Shown one piece after another: positions 1 through 5,165 of a stretch of 5,165 nt of DNA. The DNA lies in assembly GCA_027053145.1 (NCBI GenBank), contig JALUED010000037.1:1-5165 (forward strand), read 5' to 3'. Each line of letters starts with the position of its first letter. Within the stretch, counting starts at the first letter, position 1. The notes under the pieces were generated by a model. It had not been told where the DNA came from, did not search any database, and saw only the letters and a program-made list of their open reading frames with translations. The position numbers and the translations under genes were made by a program. This DNA comes from Thermaceae bacterium (GTDB lineage Bacteria; Deinococcota; Deinococci; Deinococcales; Marinithermaceae).

Positions 1-29
1 ACACGGTGGGCACCGAGGTCGCGGAGTGG

Positions 30-59
30 GTTTCAAATCCCGGAAGGAACGGTCTGAAC
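30..59 (-). repeat. CRISPR repeat, second from the leader
   Basis: This 30-bp direct repeat matches the copy at 98-127 at every base. Short imperfect terminal inverted ends (GTTTCA / TGAAC on the plus strand) are visible, as is common in I-B repeats. Cas6 would be expected to cut 8 nt before the spacer on the minus-strand transcript. Confidence 0.93.
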
Positions 60-97
60 CTCCCAGGCTTTGTTCTTGACGTGCCTACCCTGCAGGT
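60..97 (-). other. CRISPR spacer 1, leader-proximal and most recently acquired
   Basis: This 38-bp unique sequence separates the two repeats; it is 37 bp if the shared C at base 60 belongs to the repeat. By polarised integration at the leader end it should be the newest spacer in the array. I do not recognise its source from the sequence alone. Confidence 0.88.
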
Positions 98-127
98 GTT
101 TCAAATCCCGGAAGGAACGGTCTGAAC
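98..127 (-). repeat. CRISPR repeat 1, at the leader junction
   Basis: This copy adjoins the leader and is identical to the copy at 30-59. Its right edge (127/128) is the expected first integration site for Cas1-Cas2. The flanking leader bases on the plus strand are CCATAATATTCC, an AT-rich patch unlike the surrounding GC-rich DNA. Confidence 0.93.
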
Positions 128-129
128 CC

Positions 130-158
130 ATAATATTCCTTACTTATCGGGTTCGCAA
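130..158 (-). promoter_or_regulatory. Candidate array promoter
   Basis: On the minus strand, TTGCGA (158-153) and TATTAT (135-130) are separated by 17 nt, matching the sigma-70 type hexamers at 4/6 and 5/6 positions. The predicted start, about base 123, would fall a few bases inside the first repeat, which is unusually close. A perfect TTGACA (179-174) lies further upstream but has no -10-like hexamer 16-18 nt downstream. Either the promoter is as given, or the TTGACA works with a poor -10. Confidence 0.3.
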
Positions 159-183
159 TAGTGAAGGGTTGGTTGTCAAGGTG

Positions 184-205
184 CCCCAAGGCAATTGCCT
201 TGGGG
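184..205. repeat. Perfect 22-bp palindrome in the leader
   Basis: The arms CCCCAAGGCAA and TTGCCTTGGGG pair over all 11 positions with no spacer. As RNA this makes a 9-bp stem with an AATT/AAUU loop on either strand. On the minus strand no U-run follows (CACCTTGACA), so it is not a standard terminator for the cas operon. On the plus strand TCATTTTA follows, a weak tail. It could be a protein-binding site, a factor-assisted terminator after cas2, or an element for spacer integration. Confidence 0.7.
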
Positions 206-298
206 TCATTTTACTGCTTGGCAAGCGGGTGGGTGTTTGTTTTGAACCGTACGTCGAACCCCCGGGTTTTTTGCACGATTGGGGGTCGCCGCACGGCG

Positions 299-562
299 TT
301 AGAGGATTTGGTCCGGTTCGTTTTTCGTGGTGCCTAAGAACTCCTTGGCCACGCAGGCGTTGCGTTTGATGATGTAAAAGCGAACGGCGTCGCTATCGGG
401 GTCGATAACCTCGCGCACCTCGGCTTTGAGGTGTTCGAACTGGGCTTGGGTCAGTTCACCTTCGAGGACCGAGTTCTGAACCCAGGTGAGGTAGCGGCGC
501 CCCACCTTGAGCACCTTTACCACCCGTTCCACGTTGACGTCGTAGGCCATGATCACGTACAC
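299..562 (-). CDS. cas2: Cas2, adaptation subunit
   Basis: This 87-residue protein has the usual Cas2 length (80-100) and is the structural partner of Cas1 in the spacer-integrase complex, where a Cas2 dimer bridges two Cas1 dimers and sets the spacer length. It opens with the ferredoxin-fold first strand and conserved aspartate (YVIMAYDV, D8) and contains the family hallmark YLTWVQNSVLEGELT at about residues 24-38. The start is GTG at 562. The alternative ATG at 550 would delete half of the first beta strand, so GTG is preferred; GGGGG at 573-569 supplies a ribosome site overlapping the end of cas1. It begins 3 nt after the cas1 stop codon, as the last gene of the operon, and ends in TAA at the leader edge. 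No broken motif is seen. Confidence 0.96.
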   Translation of the reverse strand: MYVIMAYDVNVERVVKVLKVGRRYLTWVQNSVLEGELTQAQFEHLKAEVREVIDPDSDAVRFYIIKRNACVAKEFLGTTKNEPDQIL

Positions 563-573
563 CGCCTACCCCC
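563..573 (-). promoter_or_regulatory. Ribosome binding site for the GTG start of cas2
   Basis: GGGGGTAGGCG precedes GTG 562 on the minus strand; its TAG is the cas1 stop codon. The G-run 6-10 nt upstream supports the GTG start over the internal ATG at 550. Confidence 0.5.
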
Positions 574-1552
574 GGTGCCGGAAGGGTTCGTAGGGCTGGT
601 CGCCCAAAAGGTGTTTTTCCAGTTTGTAGAGCTCGAGGCGAATCGTGGTGCGCCAGGTCACCGAGCGTTTGAGGCGGGGGTGCTTGTAGCTCGTTTGCAG
701 GAACTCCTCCCAAGCCTGCACCACGATGCGGTGGCCGGCTTCGTTGAGGAAGACCCCGCCGCCCTCGCGGAGAAAGTGGCGGTCTTGGAGCTGGCCTCGG
801 TTCAGCAGGCGAAAGACCAGCCGGTCCACGTAGGTGGGTTTGAGCACGTCGGCCACGTCGAGGTTCAGGGTGTTTCGCCGGTAGTTGGTTTCGTGCAGGA
901 AGCCGATCCGGGGGTCCAAGTGCGTTTGGTAGATCTGGCCCAGGATGGCCGTGTAGAGGAGGCTGTTTAGAAAGCTTACGAGCGCGTTGGTGGGGCTTCT
1001 TGGGGGCCTGCGCGTGCGCTCCCCTAGGGCGAACCGATCGGGCAGGATCTGCGCCCAGGCGTGGAAGTACACCTCGCGGGCGTTGCCCTCGATCGCCATG
1101 AGTTCGGGAACCCGATGGGCCTCCTCGGAGCGCGCTTTTAGTGCGTCGAGCTGCGCGAGGCTGGTTTGGAGCGGCGTGCCGCGCCTTCGGTAGTAGTCGA
1201 GCACGCGGCGCATGTTGACGATCGAACCCACGACGAAGCGCCGTGCCAGGTCCAGCCGGAGGGCGGGGTCCAGGTAGTGCTGGGCCTGCTTTAGGGTGAG
1301 GTAGCCCGAGCTGAGGTATTCCCTGGGGTAGTAGGTGCCCACGTAGTACTCGTAGCGGTTGAAAAAGTGCATGGGGATGCGGTTTTGGGTCAGAAACTCC
1401 AGGAGCCTTTTGTTCAGCTCAACCTCACCGAAAACGTAGATTTCCGAAACCTGCTTGATGGGGACCGGGCGTTTGCCCTCTTCGGTTTCGAGGAAGAGGG
1501 TGTTCTGCCGGCGAAGAAGCCGGCCCGAGCTGAAGATGTAGATGGGTTTCAT
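566..1552 (-). CDS. cas1: Cas1, spacer integrase (type I-B family)
   Basis: Cas1 is the metal-dependent integrase that joins prespacers to the first repeat. The protein has 328 residues, the normal length for I-B Cas1. The N-terminal beta domain begins KPIYIFSSGRLLRRQNTLF. The C-terminal helical domain has E155 in LMAIEGNARE, H220 in GFLHETNYRR and D235 in LDVADVLKP (D232 alongside); these align with the E-H-D triad that E. coli Cas1 has at E141, H208 and D221. The start ATG at 1552 overlaps the cas4 stop as ATGA, and GGGGGAAG at 1561-1554 is a plausible ribosome site, so coupled translation is likely. The stop TAG lies 3 nt before cas2. The full triad suggests an active enzyme. Subtype assignment rests on overall sequence style and on the neighbouring genes; the Cas1 identity itself is very secure. 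Confidence 0.97.
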   Translation of the reverse strand: MKPIYIFSSGRLLRRQNTLFLETEEGKRPVPIKQVSEIYVFGEVELNKRLLEFLTQNRIPMHFFNRYEYYVGTYYPREYLSSGYLTLKQAQHYLDPALRLDLARRFVVGSIVNMRRVLDYYRRRGTPLQTSLAQLDALKARSEEAHRVPELMAIEGNAREVYFHAWAQILPDRFALGERTRRPPRSPTNALVSFLNSLLYTAILGQIYQTHLDPRIGFLHETNYRRNTLNLDVADVLKPTYVDRLVFRLLNRGQLQDRHFLREGGGVFLNEAGHRIVVQAWEEFLQTSYKHPRLKRSVTWRTTIRLELYKLEKHLLGDQPYEPFRHRG

Positions 1553-2073
1553 GCTTCCCCCGACCAGCAGAATTCGTAGTACGCGCAGCTTTTGCAGTAG
1601 GGAATGCGCCTTGCCTTGGGCGGCTCGGGCTTTTTAAGCAGCGCTTCGATTTCGGCGATCAGGGAGCGGACGCGCTCGGCGAGTTCCGGGGTGAGGGCGA
1701 CGTCCACTACCTTCCGCTCCTTGGGGTAGCGGAGCTGGCCGCGCACGGCGAGGCCCTCTTCCGCCAAGCGGAGGAGGTAGTAGCCAAGTTGCAGCCGGTG
1801 CGACGCCTCGGCCTTGGAAGAGAGCTTGACTTCGGCGGCGAGCAACACTTCGCCCTCGTCGCGGATGAAGTCAATTTTCATGCCGGGCAGGCTGATCTCG
1901 TGGCGTTCGCGGGGGTACGCGGTGGCATGGAGCAGCCTGCCGAGGCTTAGGCGCTCGTGGTCCCGCCAGGGTTCGATGGCGTGACCAAGGAGCCAGGCCT
2001 GGCGCGGGCAGACGGCGTAGGCCTGGATCAGGGCCCCGCTTATAGGAACTGGTCGAAGATCGTGGTCTGCCAT
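1549..2073 (-). CDS. cas4: Cas4, RecB-like iron-sulfur nuclease for adaptation
   Basis: Cas4 trims prespacers and helps choose those next to a PAM and orient them before Cas1-Cas2 integration. The 174-residue product carries all family signatures: one N-terminal cysteine (C22 in AVCPRQAW) and three C-terminal cysteines (C160, C163, C169 in YCKSCAYYEFCW) for a 4Fe-4S cluster. The PD-(D/E)XK nuclease residues are H49, D68 (KIDF), E81 and K83 (AAEVKLSS) and Q95 (HRLQLGYY). ATG at 2073 is the only ATG upstream of C22 in this frame, which places the first 34 nt inside the cas3 3' end; GGGG at about 2080-2083 may serve as ribosome site. Its stop overlaps the cas1 start by 4 nt. The size and stand-alone form (not fused to Cas1) fit type I-B. 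All key residues are present, so it should be active. Confidence 0.96.
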   Translation of the reverse strand: MADHDLRPVPISGALIQAYAVCPRQAWLLGHAIEPWRDHERLSLGRLLHATAYPRERHEISLPGMKIDFIRDEGEVLLAAEVKLSSKAEASHRLQLGYYLLRLAEEGLAVRGQLRYPKERKVVDVALTPELAERVRSLIAEIEALLKKPEPPKARRIPYCKSCAYYEFCWSGEA

Positions 2074-4352
2074 TTGAACCCCGTCTCGGGGTCGTAGTAA
2101 GCCTCGAGGGCATCCCGCGGGATGAGGCGGAAGTCCTCCCGCCCAAAGAGCGGCCCCGGGGTGTTCTTGGCGGCGAGGTCGATGGCCGGGCTGATGGTGT
2201 AGCGGGCGATCTCCGGGCGGAGCGTGCGGAGCCTAAGCCGGCGTTCGTGGGGATCGTCGTGTTCCAGGGCGGCTTCCAAGGCGGCGAGGATTTCGCTGGC
2301 CTCTTCGTCCTGCTCGACGAAGATGGGCACGCGGCGCACCGCATCGCGGATAAGCCGGTAGCAGCAGACGTCGCAGCCGGCCGGGTCGTGCCGACAGCGG
2401 TCGCAGCCCAGGGGGTAGCCCCGGCGGCAAAAGCGGCCGCGCGCCATCGCCTCGAGGTACCCGGCGGCGCTGGCTTGGCTGACCCGGCGTTCGAGCTCGT
2501 CGAAGTAGCGCGCCAGCGCCTCGGCGAGTTCGCGGTCGGTGAGCTCGCTTTGGCCTTCGAAGAAGGTTTGGGCGAGGTGGGCGAGGATGGGTCCGTAAAC
2601 CCTCCGGGCTCGGCCCTCGTCGGGGATGAGGTAGAGGGTTTCGGGTTCGCGTTCGGCGGAGCGGTTGATGCGCCCGGCGACCTGCACCACCGCGTCCACG
2701 GGGCCGAGTTCGCGGTAGCCCTCGGCGAAGTCGAGGTCAAGCCCGGCCTCGACGATGGGCGTGGCCACCAGCGTGAGGGGGGTGTGGGGCACCAGGGCGC
2801 GGAGCGCTTCCACGCGGGCGAGGCGGTCTTTGGGGGTGAGGTTGGTGGAAAGGTAGTAGACGCGATCGCCCGCCGCTTTAAGCGCTTGGTAGACCTCGAG
2901 GGAGCGGCGGATCGTGTTCACCACGACGAGCCTCGATCGGTGGGCCGGCTCCGTGGGCGGTCCTTTGGCCCGCCGCAGGCGGACGCGCACGGGGTAGTCG
3001 GGGAAAGCGGGGGCGAGCTCGAGCGCCTCCGGGAGCAGCCGGGGTTGGGTGGCGGTGGCCAGCACGACCGTGTTCCCCCGCGCCACGAAGGCCTTAAGCA
3101 GCCGGCGGATAAGCGGCCAGTCCTCGGCGGGGAAGGCCTGCACCTCGTCGAGGATCAGGATCGTGCCCGAGAGGAACCGGTGGAGCTTTTTCAGGGTGCG
3201 GTTTTGGGTTCCGAAGAGGGTCTCCACCACCTGCACGAAGGTGGTGACGACGATCTCCGCTTCCCAGGCTTCGGCGAGGAGGAGTTTCTCTTCGGTGGAG
3301 CGCCCTTCGCCTTCGTCGCCTTCAAGGCGGGCCAGGTGGTGGTGGGCCAGGAGCGCCTCGCGGGGCACCCCCGCTTGGGCGAGGGCCTCTTCGAAGACCC
3401 GGTGGTTTTGCTCGATGAGGTTGACGAGGGGAAGGGCGTAGACGATGCGGGGAGTAAGCCCCCGTTCGCGGGCGATCCGCGCCCTGAGCTTGAGGGCGAA
3501 GTTTAAAAGCGTGAGCGTCTTGCCCGAGCCGGTGGGCGCAGTGAGGGTCAGCGCGGCGGGGAAGAGCGCGTTTAGGGGCAGGGTCTTGACCTTGCGGTCC
3601 ACCGCCTGGAATAGGCGCGCGCGGTGGGGAGCAAGGCGCCCGCTTTTGGGGAGCGTACGGACCCGGGCTTCGGCGGCGCTTTCGTCGAGCGGTCGGCGGG
3701 GCGGCGGGGTGACGCTTGCAGCGAGGTGCTTGTCGGCGTCGATGAGGAGCGAAAAGAGGGTGAGGGTCCGCCAGTAGTCCTCTTCGCCCTGGAAGGCCTC
3801 CCCGCGGAGCCGGGCGGCGACTTGGGCGGGGTCCTCGAGGGCAAACGCCGCCAGGTCTTCCAAAAATCCGAGCGCGGCGAGCAGGGCCCGGGCGGGCGCG
3901 AAGCCGAGGAGGGCCTGGGTCTGCTCGGCGACGACGGAGTAGGGCCTTTTGGAGGGCGGGGTTTTGAGGTAGGCGGGGTCGTAGGGGTCGGGAAGGAGGT
4001 CGGCGGGCGTTTTGAGGTGGCCGTGGTGGCGGGCCACGGCGAGGAAAAGGGGCAAGGGCCGCATCCCGCGCCTTTGGGCGACAAAGGCCCCAAAGAGCGC
4101 GCTGGGGAAGGCGTGGTGAAGTTTTGCGCCGAGCCTTGCCTGAAGCGCTTTTTGCTCCCTTGGGCCTTTCCGCAGGTAGGTTTGGAACCACGGGGTGGCC
4201 TTGTAAAGGTCGTGGACCAGGCCGCAAAGCCGCGCTTCTGCCTTAAGCGGCTCGGGCGCCCAGCCCTCCGCGAGGGCGGCCACGCCCTTCAGGTGGGCGG
4301 CGAGGGGCTCGCCGGGGCGGGCTAAAAGCTCATCCGAGGAGGCTCCAGGCAT
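2040..4352 (-). CDS. cas3: Cas3, HD nuclease-helicase (interference)
   Basis: Cas3 is recruited by Cascade bound to target DNA, then nicks and unwinds it 3'-5' with ATP and degrades it. From ATG 4352 the protein has 770 residues. The HD domain shows H20, H47-D48 (LVHDLYKATPWFQ), H79-H80, H109-H110 (VARHHGH) and D205/D207 (LIDADK). The SF2 helicase shows motif I PTGSGKT (273-279), motif II DEVQ (402-405), motif III TAT (433-435), motif V ATPIVEAGLDLD (about 530-541) and motif VI QVAGRINR (557-564). A six-cysteine cluster (C642-C664) sits after motif VI. The frame stays open up to 4535, but the extra 61 residues overlap cas5, look like out-of-frame translation (proline- and serine-rich) and lack Cas3 similarity. 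ATG 4352 follows GGGGGAAGG and keeps the overlap with cas5 at 23 nt. The 3' end overlaps cas4 by 34 nt. DEVQ instead of DEVH or DEAH is seen in other Cas3 proteins. Confidence 0.95.
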   Translation of the reverse strand: MPGASSDELLARPGEPLAAHLKGVAALAEGWAPEPLKAEARLCGLVHDLYKATPWFQTYLRKGPREQKALQARLGAKLHHAFPSALFGAFVAQRRGMRPLPLFLAVARHHGHLKTPADLLPDPYDPAYLKTPPSKRPYSVVAEQTQALLGFAPARALLAALGFLEDLAAFALEDPAQVAARLRGEAFQGEEDYWRTLTLFSLLIDADKHLAASVTPPPRRPLDESAAEARVRTLPKSGRLAPHRARLFQAVDRKVKTLPLNALFPAALTLTAPTGSGKTLTLLNFALKLRARIARERGLTPRIVYALPLVNLIEQNHRVFEEALAQAGVPREALLAHHHLARLEGDEGEGRSTEEKLLLAEAWEAEIVVTTFVQVVETLFGTQNRTLKKLHRFLSGTILILDEVQAFPAEDWPLIRRLLKAFVARGNTVVLATATQPRLLPEALELAPAFPDYPVRVRLRRAKGPPTEPAHRSRLVVVNTIRRSLEVYQALKAAGDRVYYLSTNLTPKDRLARVEALRALVPHTPLTLVATPIVEAGLDLDFAEGYRELGPVDAVVQVAGRINRSAEREPETLYLIPDEGRARRVYGPILAHLAQTFFEGQSELTDRELAEALARYFDELERRVSQASAAGYLEAMARGRFCRRGYPLGCDRCRHDPAGCDVCCYRLIRDAVRRVPIFVEQDEEASEILAALEAALEHDDPHERRLRLRTLRPEIARYTISPAIDLAAKNTPGPLFGREDFRLIPRDALEAYYDPETGFKWQTTIFDQFL

Positions 4353-5019
4353 CGCCTTCCCCCACGAAGACGTCGCCTTCGTAGCGGACGGCGACGGGTC
4401 TTCCCTCGGCTTCCACCACCAGGTCTGCCGCGGCAAGCAGCCCGCGGTCTTTGGCAAGGCGCAGGGGGTAGCGGTCATGGAGCAGCCGGGCGTCGCCCTT
4501 GAGCGAGGCGAGGGCGTCGGCGCGAAGGGGTCCAAGGAGCGCCCCTTCGAAACCCCTTTGGGCTTTGCCCTCGAGGAGCTCGACGGCCTCCACCTGGGCC
4601 AGGGCGTAGGCCGGGCCCAGGGCCAGGGGGTAGCGCGGCCGCTTCAGGGCCTCGGCCACCGCCTGGACCCCGGGACCCACCGCGAGGACCTCGTAGCGCA
4701 ACCGGTCCTCAAGCCTCCGGGGCGCGACGAACTGAAGGGGGATCTGGGTGTGTTCGCCGCCCGCCAGGTTGAGCTCGCCGGTTTTGACCTTGAGGTAGTT
4801 CGCGGTCTGCATGAGAAAGCGCCAAGGCGAGGCGAGGCGGACGCTGAAGCGACAGCCCTCCAGTTCCTGGGCGTACTCGGGGCCGAGGCCGAGCGCCGCG
4901 CCCAGAAGGCCCCGGAGGGTAGGGGGCGGGGGAACGGGGTAAGTAAGCGAGGAGGAGTTGGTGTAAAAGCGGCGGAAGTGGGCGAGCTTCCCCGTGACCA
5001 CGAAGCGGACCGCCTGCAT
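4330..5019 (-). CDS. cas5: Cas5, Cascade subunit (type I-B, Cas5h-like)
   Basis: Cas5 is a RAMP-fold subunit that caps the 5' handle of the crRNA at the foot of the Cas7 filament. The 229-residue product has the I-B Cas5 N-terminus: an RRM-like first strand (AVRFVVTG), then AHFRRFYTNSSSLTYPVPPPPTLRGLLGAALG in two halves over residues 13-44. TQIPLQFVAPRR (91-102) and YPLALGPAYALAQVE (130-144) match further conserved stretches of Cas5h. No Cas5d-type nuclease role is expected, since I-B relies on Cas6. ATG at 5019 begins exactly at the conserved strand. The frame extends upstream to 5094, but that part overlaps the end of cas7 and reads as arginine/proline-rich filler. GGGA at 5029-5026 may be the ribosome site. 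The stop TGA at 4330-4332 lies inside the start of cas3, suggesting translational coupling. The start lies 2 nt after the cas7 stop. Confidence 0.92.
   Translation of the reverse strand: MQAVRFVVTGKLAHFRRFYTNSSSLTYPVPPPPTLRGLLGAALGLGPEYAQELEGCRFSVRLASPWRFLMQTANYLKVKTGELNLAGGEHTQIPLQFVAPRRLEDRLRYEVLAVGPGVQAVAEALKRPRYPLALGPAYALAQVEAVELLEGKAQRGFEGALLGPLRADALASLKGDARLLHDRYPLRLAKDRGLLAAADLVVEAEGRPVAVRYEGDVFVGEGDAWSLLG
4354..4363 (-). promoter_or_regulatory. Ribosome binding site that fixes the cas3 start
   Basis: GGGGGAAGGC on the minus strand ends 1 nt before ATG 4352, with its G-run about 5-10 nt upstream. It lies inside the cas5 coding sequence and supports the 770-residue Cas3 over the longer open frame. 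Near-identical G-runs precede cas1 (1561-1554) and cas2 (573-569). Confidence 0.6.
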
Positions 5020-5021
5020 GG

Positions 5022-5165
5022 TTATCCCGTGGGCACGTCCGTTCGCAGGGGGAGCGCCTCGAGGCCCTTGACGCGGAGCTCGGGGTGGCGCCATAGGCGC
5101 ACCTCTTCGATGCTCTCCCGCACCCGGTTCAAGGCCTCGGCGAGCGGGGCAAGGTCCAGCTCGAA
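5022..5165 (-). CDS. cas7: Probable Cas7 C-terminus (Cascade backbone), cut by window edge
   Basis: An open frame enters from the right edge and ends at TAA 5024-5022, 2 nt before the cas5 start. The visible 47 residues begin FELDLAPLAEALNRV and end LRTDVPTG. They include an amphipathic helix (LAEALNRVRESIEEVRLW), a type of ending compatible with Cas7 of I-B (Csh2/DevR-like), but too short to prove it. The call as Cas7, the RAMP protein that coats the spacer part of the crRNA in several copies, rests mainly on its position directly before cas5 in the canonical order cas8b-cas7-cas5-cas3. That the frame is real is well supported: it is translationally adjacent to cas5 and has high G/C at third positions. 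The rest of the gene is outside the window. Confidence 0.7.
   Translation of the reverse strand, partial: FELDLAPLAEALNRVRESIEEVRLWRHPELRVKGLEALPLRTDVPTG

Larger units (their letters stand above)
1..127 (-). CRISPR. Leader-proximal end of a type I-B CRISPR array (2 repeats, cut by window edge)
   Basis: Two repeats, identical over 30 bp, lie at 30-59 and 98-127; the base after each (60 and 128) is also the same C, so the boundary could be 31 bp. On the plus strand the repeat begins GTTTCAAA and ends GTCTGAAC. On the minus strand it therefore ends TTTGAAAC, close to the ATTGAAAC 3' end typical of repeats whose last 8 nt become the crRNA 5' handle, so the array is read right to left. One complete spacer (60-97, 38 bp) and a cut spacer (1-29) are present; 38 bp fits the I-B size range. 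The inner part of the repeat has little hairpin potential. The array must continue beyond base 1. With cas1, cas2 and cas4 immediately upstream, it is very probably the array served by this operon. Only two repeats are seen, but the exact identity plus the cas context makes the call firm. Confidence 0.95.
128..298 (-). promoter_or_regulatory. CRISPR leader between cas2 and the array
   Basis: This 171-bp non-coding stretch runs from the cas2 stop codon to the first repeat. It is visibly richer in A+T than the cas genes, especially the 60 bases next to the repeat. It lies upstream of the array in the direction deduced from the repeat, so it should carry the array promoter and the signals that place new spacers. 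It contains a perfect 22-bp palindrome (184-205), a second short inverted repeat (216-226, GCTTG-G-CAAGC) and promoter-like hexamers nearer the array. The only reading frame crossing it runs on the plus strand through the repeat and has no sign of being coding. The assignment as leader is from position and composition; exact functional borders cannot be read. Confidence 0.85.

Noticed and set aside
238..258. Stretch GTTTTGAACCGTACGTCGAAC as a degenerate CRISPR repeat
   Set aside because: It shares only short words (GTT, ACCGT) with the repeat and needs gaps to align, and it lies on the wrong strand relative to the array; it is best explained by chance.
256..288. Stem with CGACCCCC and GGGGGTTCG just after cas2 as an intrinsic terminator
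   Set aside because: The stem has a bulge and a 17-nt loop, and no U-run follows on the minus strand.
70..369. Plus-strand open frame of 99 codons through array and leader
   Set aside because: It starts in a spacer, runs through a CRISPR repeat and the leader and ends antisense to cas2; the composition is not protein-like.
431..970. Plus-strand open frame of 179 codons
   Set aside because: It is antisense to cas2 and cas1, spans their junction, and has no motif or ribosome site worth noting.
2247..3506. Long plus-strand open frame of 419 codons opposite cas3
   Set aside because: It lies wholly antisense to Cas3, which shows all helicase motifs. Its product is glycine/valine/glutamate-rich with no recognisable domain, typical of open antisense frames in GC-rich DNA.
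4353..4535. N-terminal extension of Cas3 to 831 residues
   Set aside because: The extra residues are proline/serine/threonine-rich, out of frame within cas5, and precede the first HD-domain helix; the start at 4352 has a better ribosome site.
5020..5094. N-terminal extension of Cas5 to 254 residues
   Set aside because: It overlaps the cas7 3' end and lacks similarity to Cas5; the conserved first strand starts right at ATG 5019.

Overview
The window holds the downstream half of a type I-B CRISPR-Cas locus. All genes are on the minus strand, followed by the leader and the leader-proximal end of the CRISPR array. DNA is GC-rich, codons favour G/C at the third position, and genes overlap tightly. 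This suggests a GC-rich, probably thermophilic bacterium. A Thermales-like host (Thermus or relatives) is my best guess, but it is an inference from style and not from a marker gene.

Layout, read in the direction of transcription (right to left): the last 47 codons of a probable cas7 (5165-5022), cas5 (5019-4330), cas3 with fused HD and helicase domains (4352-2040), cas4 (2073-1549), cas1 (1552-566), cas2 (562-299), a 171-bp non-coding leader (298-128), then two identical 30-bp repeats with one complete spacer and one cut spacer (127-1). Gene junctions are 2-3 nt gaps or 4-34 nt overlaps, so this is one operon. The order cas7-cas5-cas3-cas4-cas1-cas2 is the canonical I-B order. The large subunit (cas8b) and the repeat endonuclease (cas6) would lie to the right of the window, and the array continues to the left.

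How it works together: Cas1, Cas2 and Cas4 select, trim and integrate new spacers at the leader-repeat junction near base 127/128. The array is read leftward, because the minus-strand repeat ends in TTTGAAAC, the usual 3' end that becomes the crRNA 5' handle. Cas7 and Cas5 build the Cascade backbone around the crRNA. Cas3 is recruited to unwind and degrade the target.

All expected catalytic residues are visible in Cas1, Cas3 and Cas4, so the system looks intact as far as shown. The least ordinary points are a six-cysteine cluster inserted in the C-terminal part of Cas3 and a perfect 22-bp palindrome in the leader. I see no clearly undescribed system here. The only stretch without a gene longer than 100 bases is the array plus leader (1-298).
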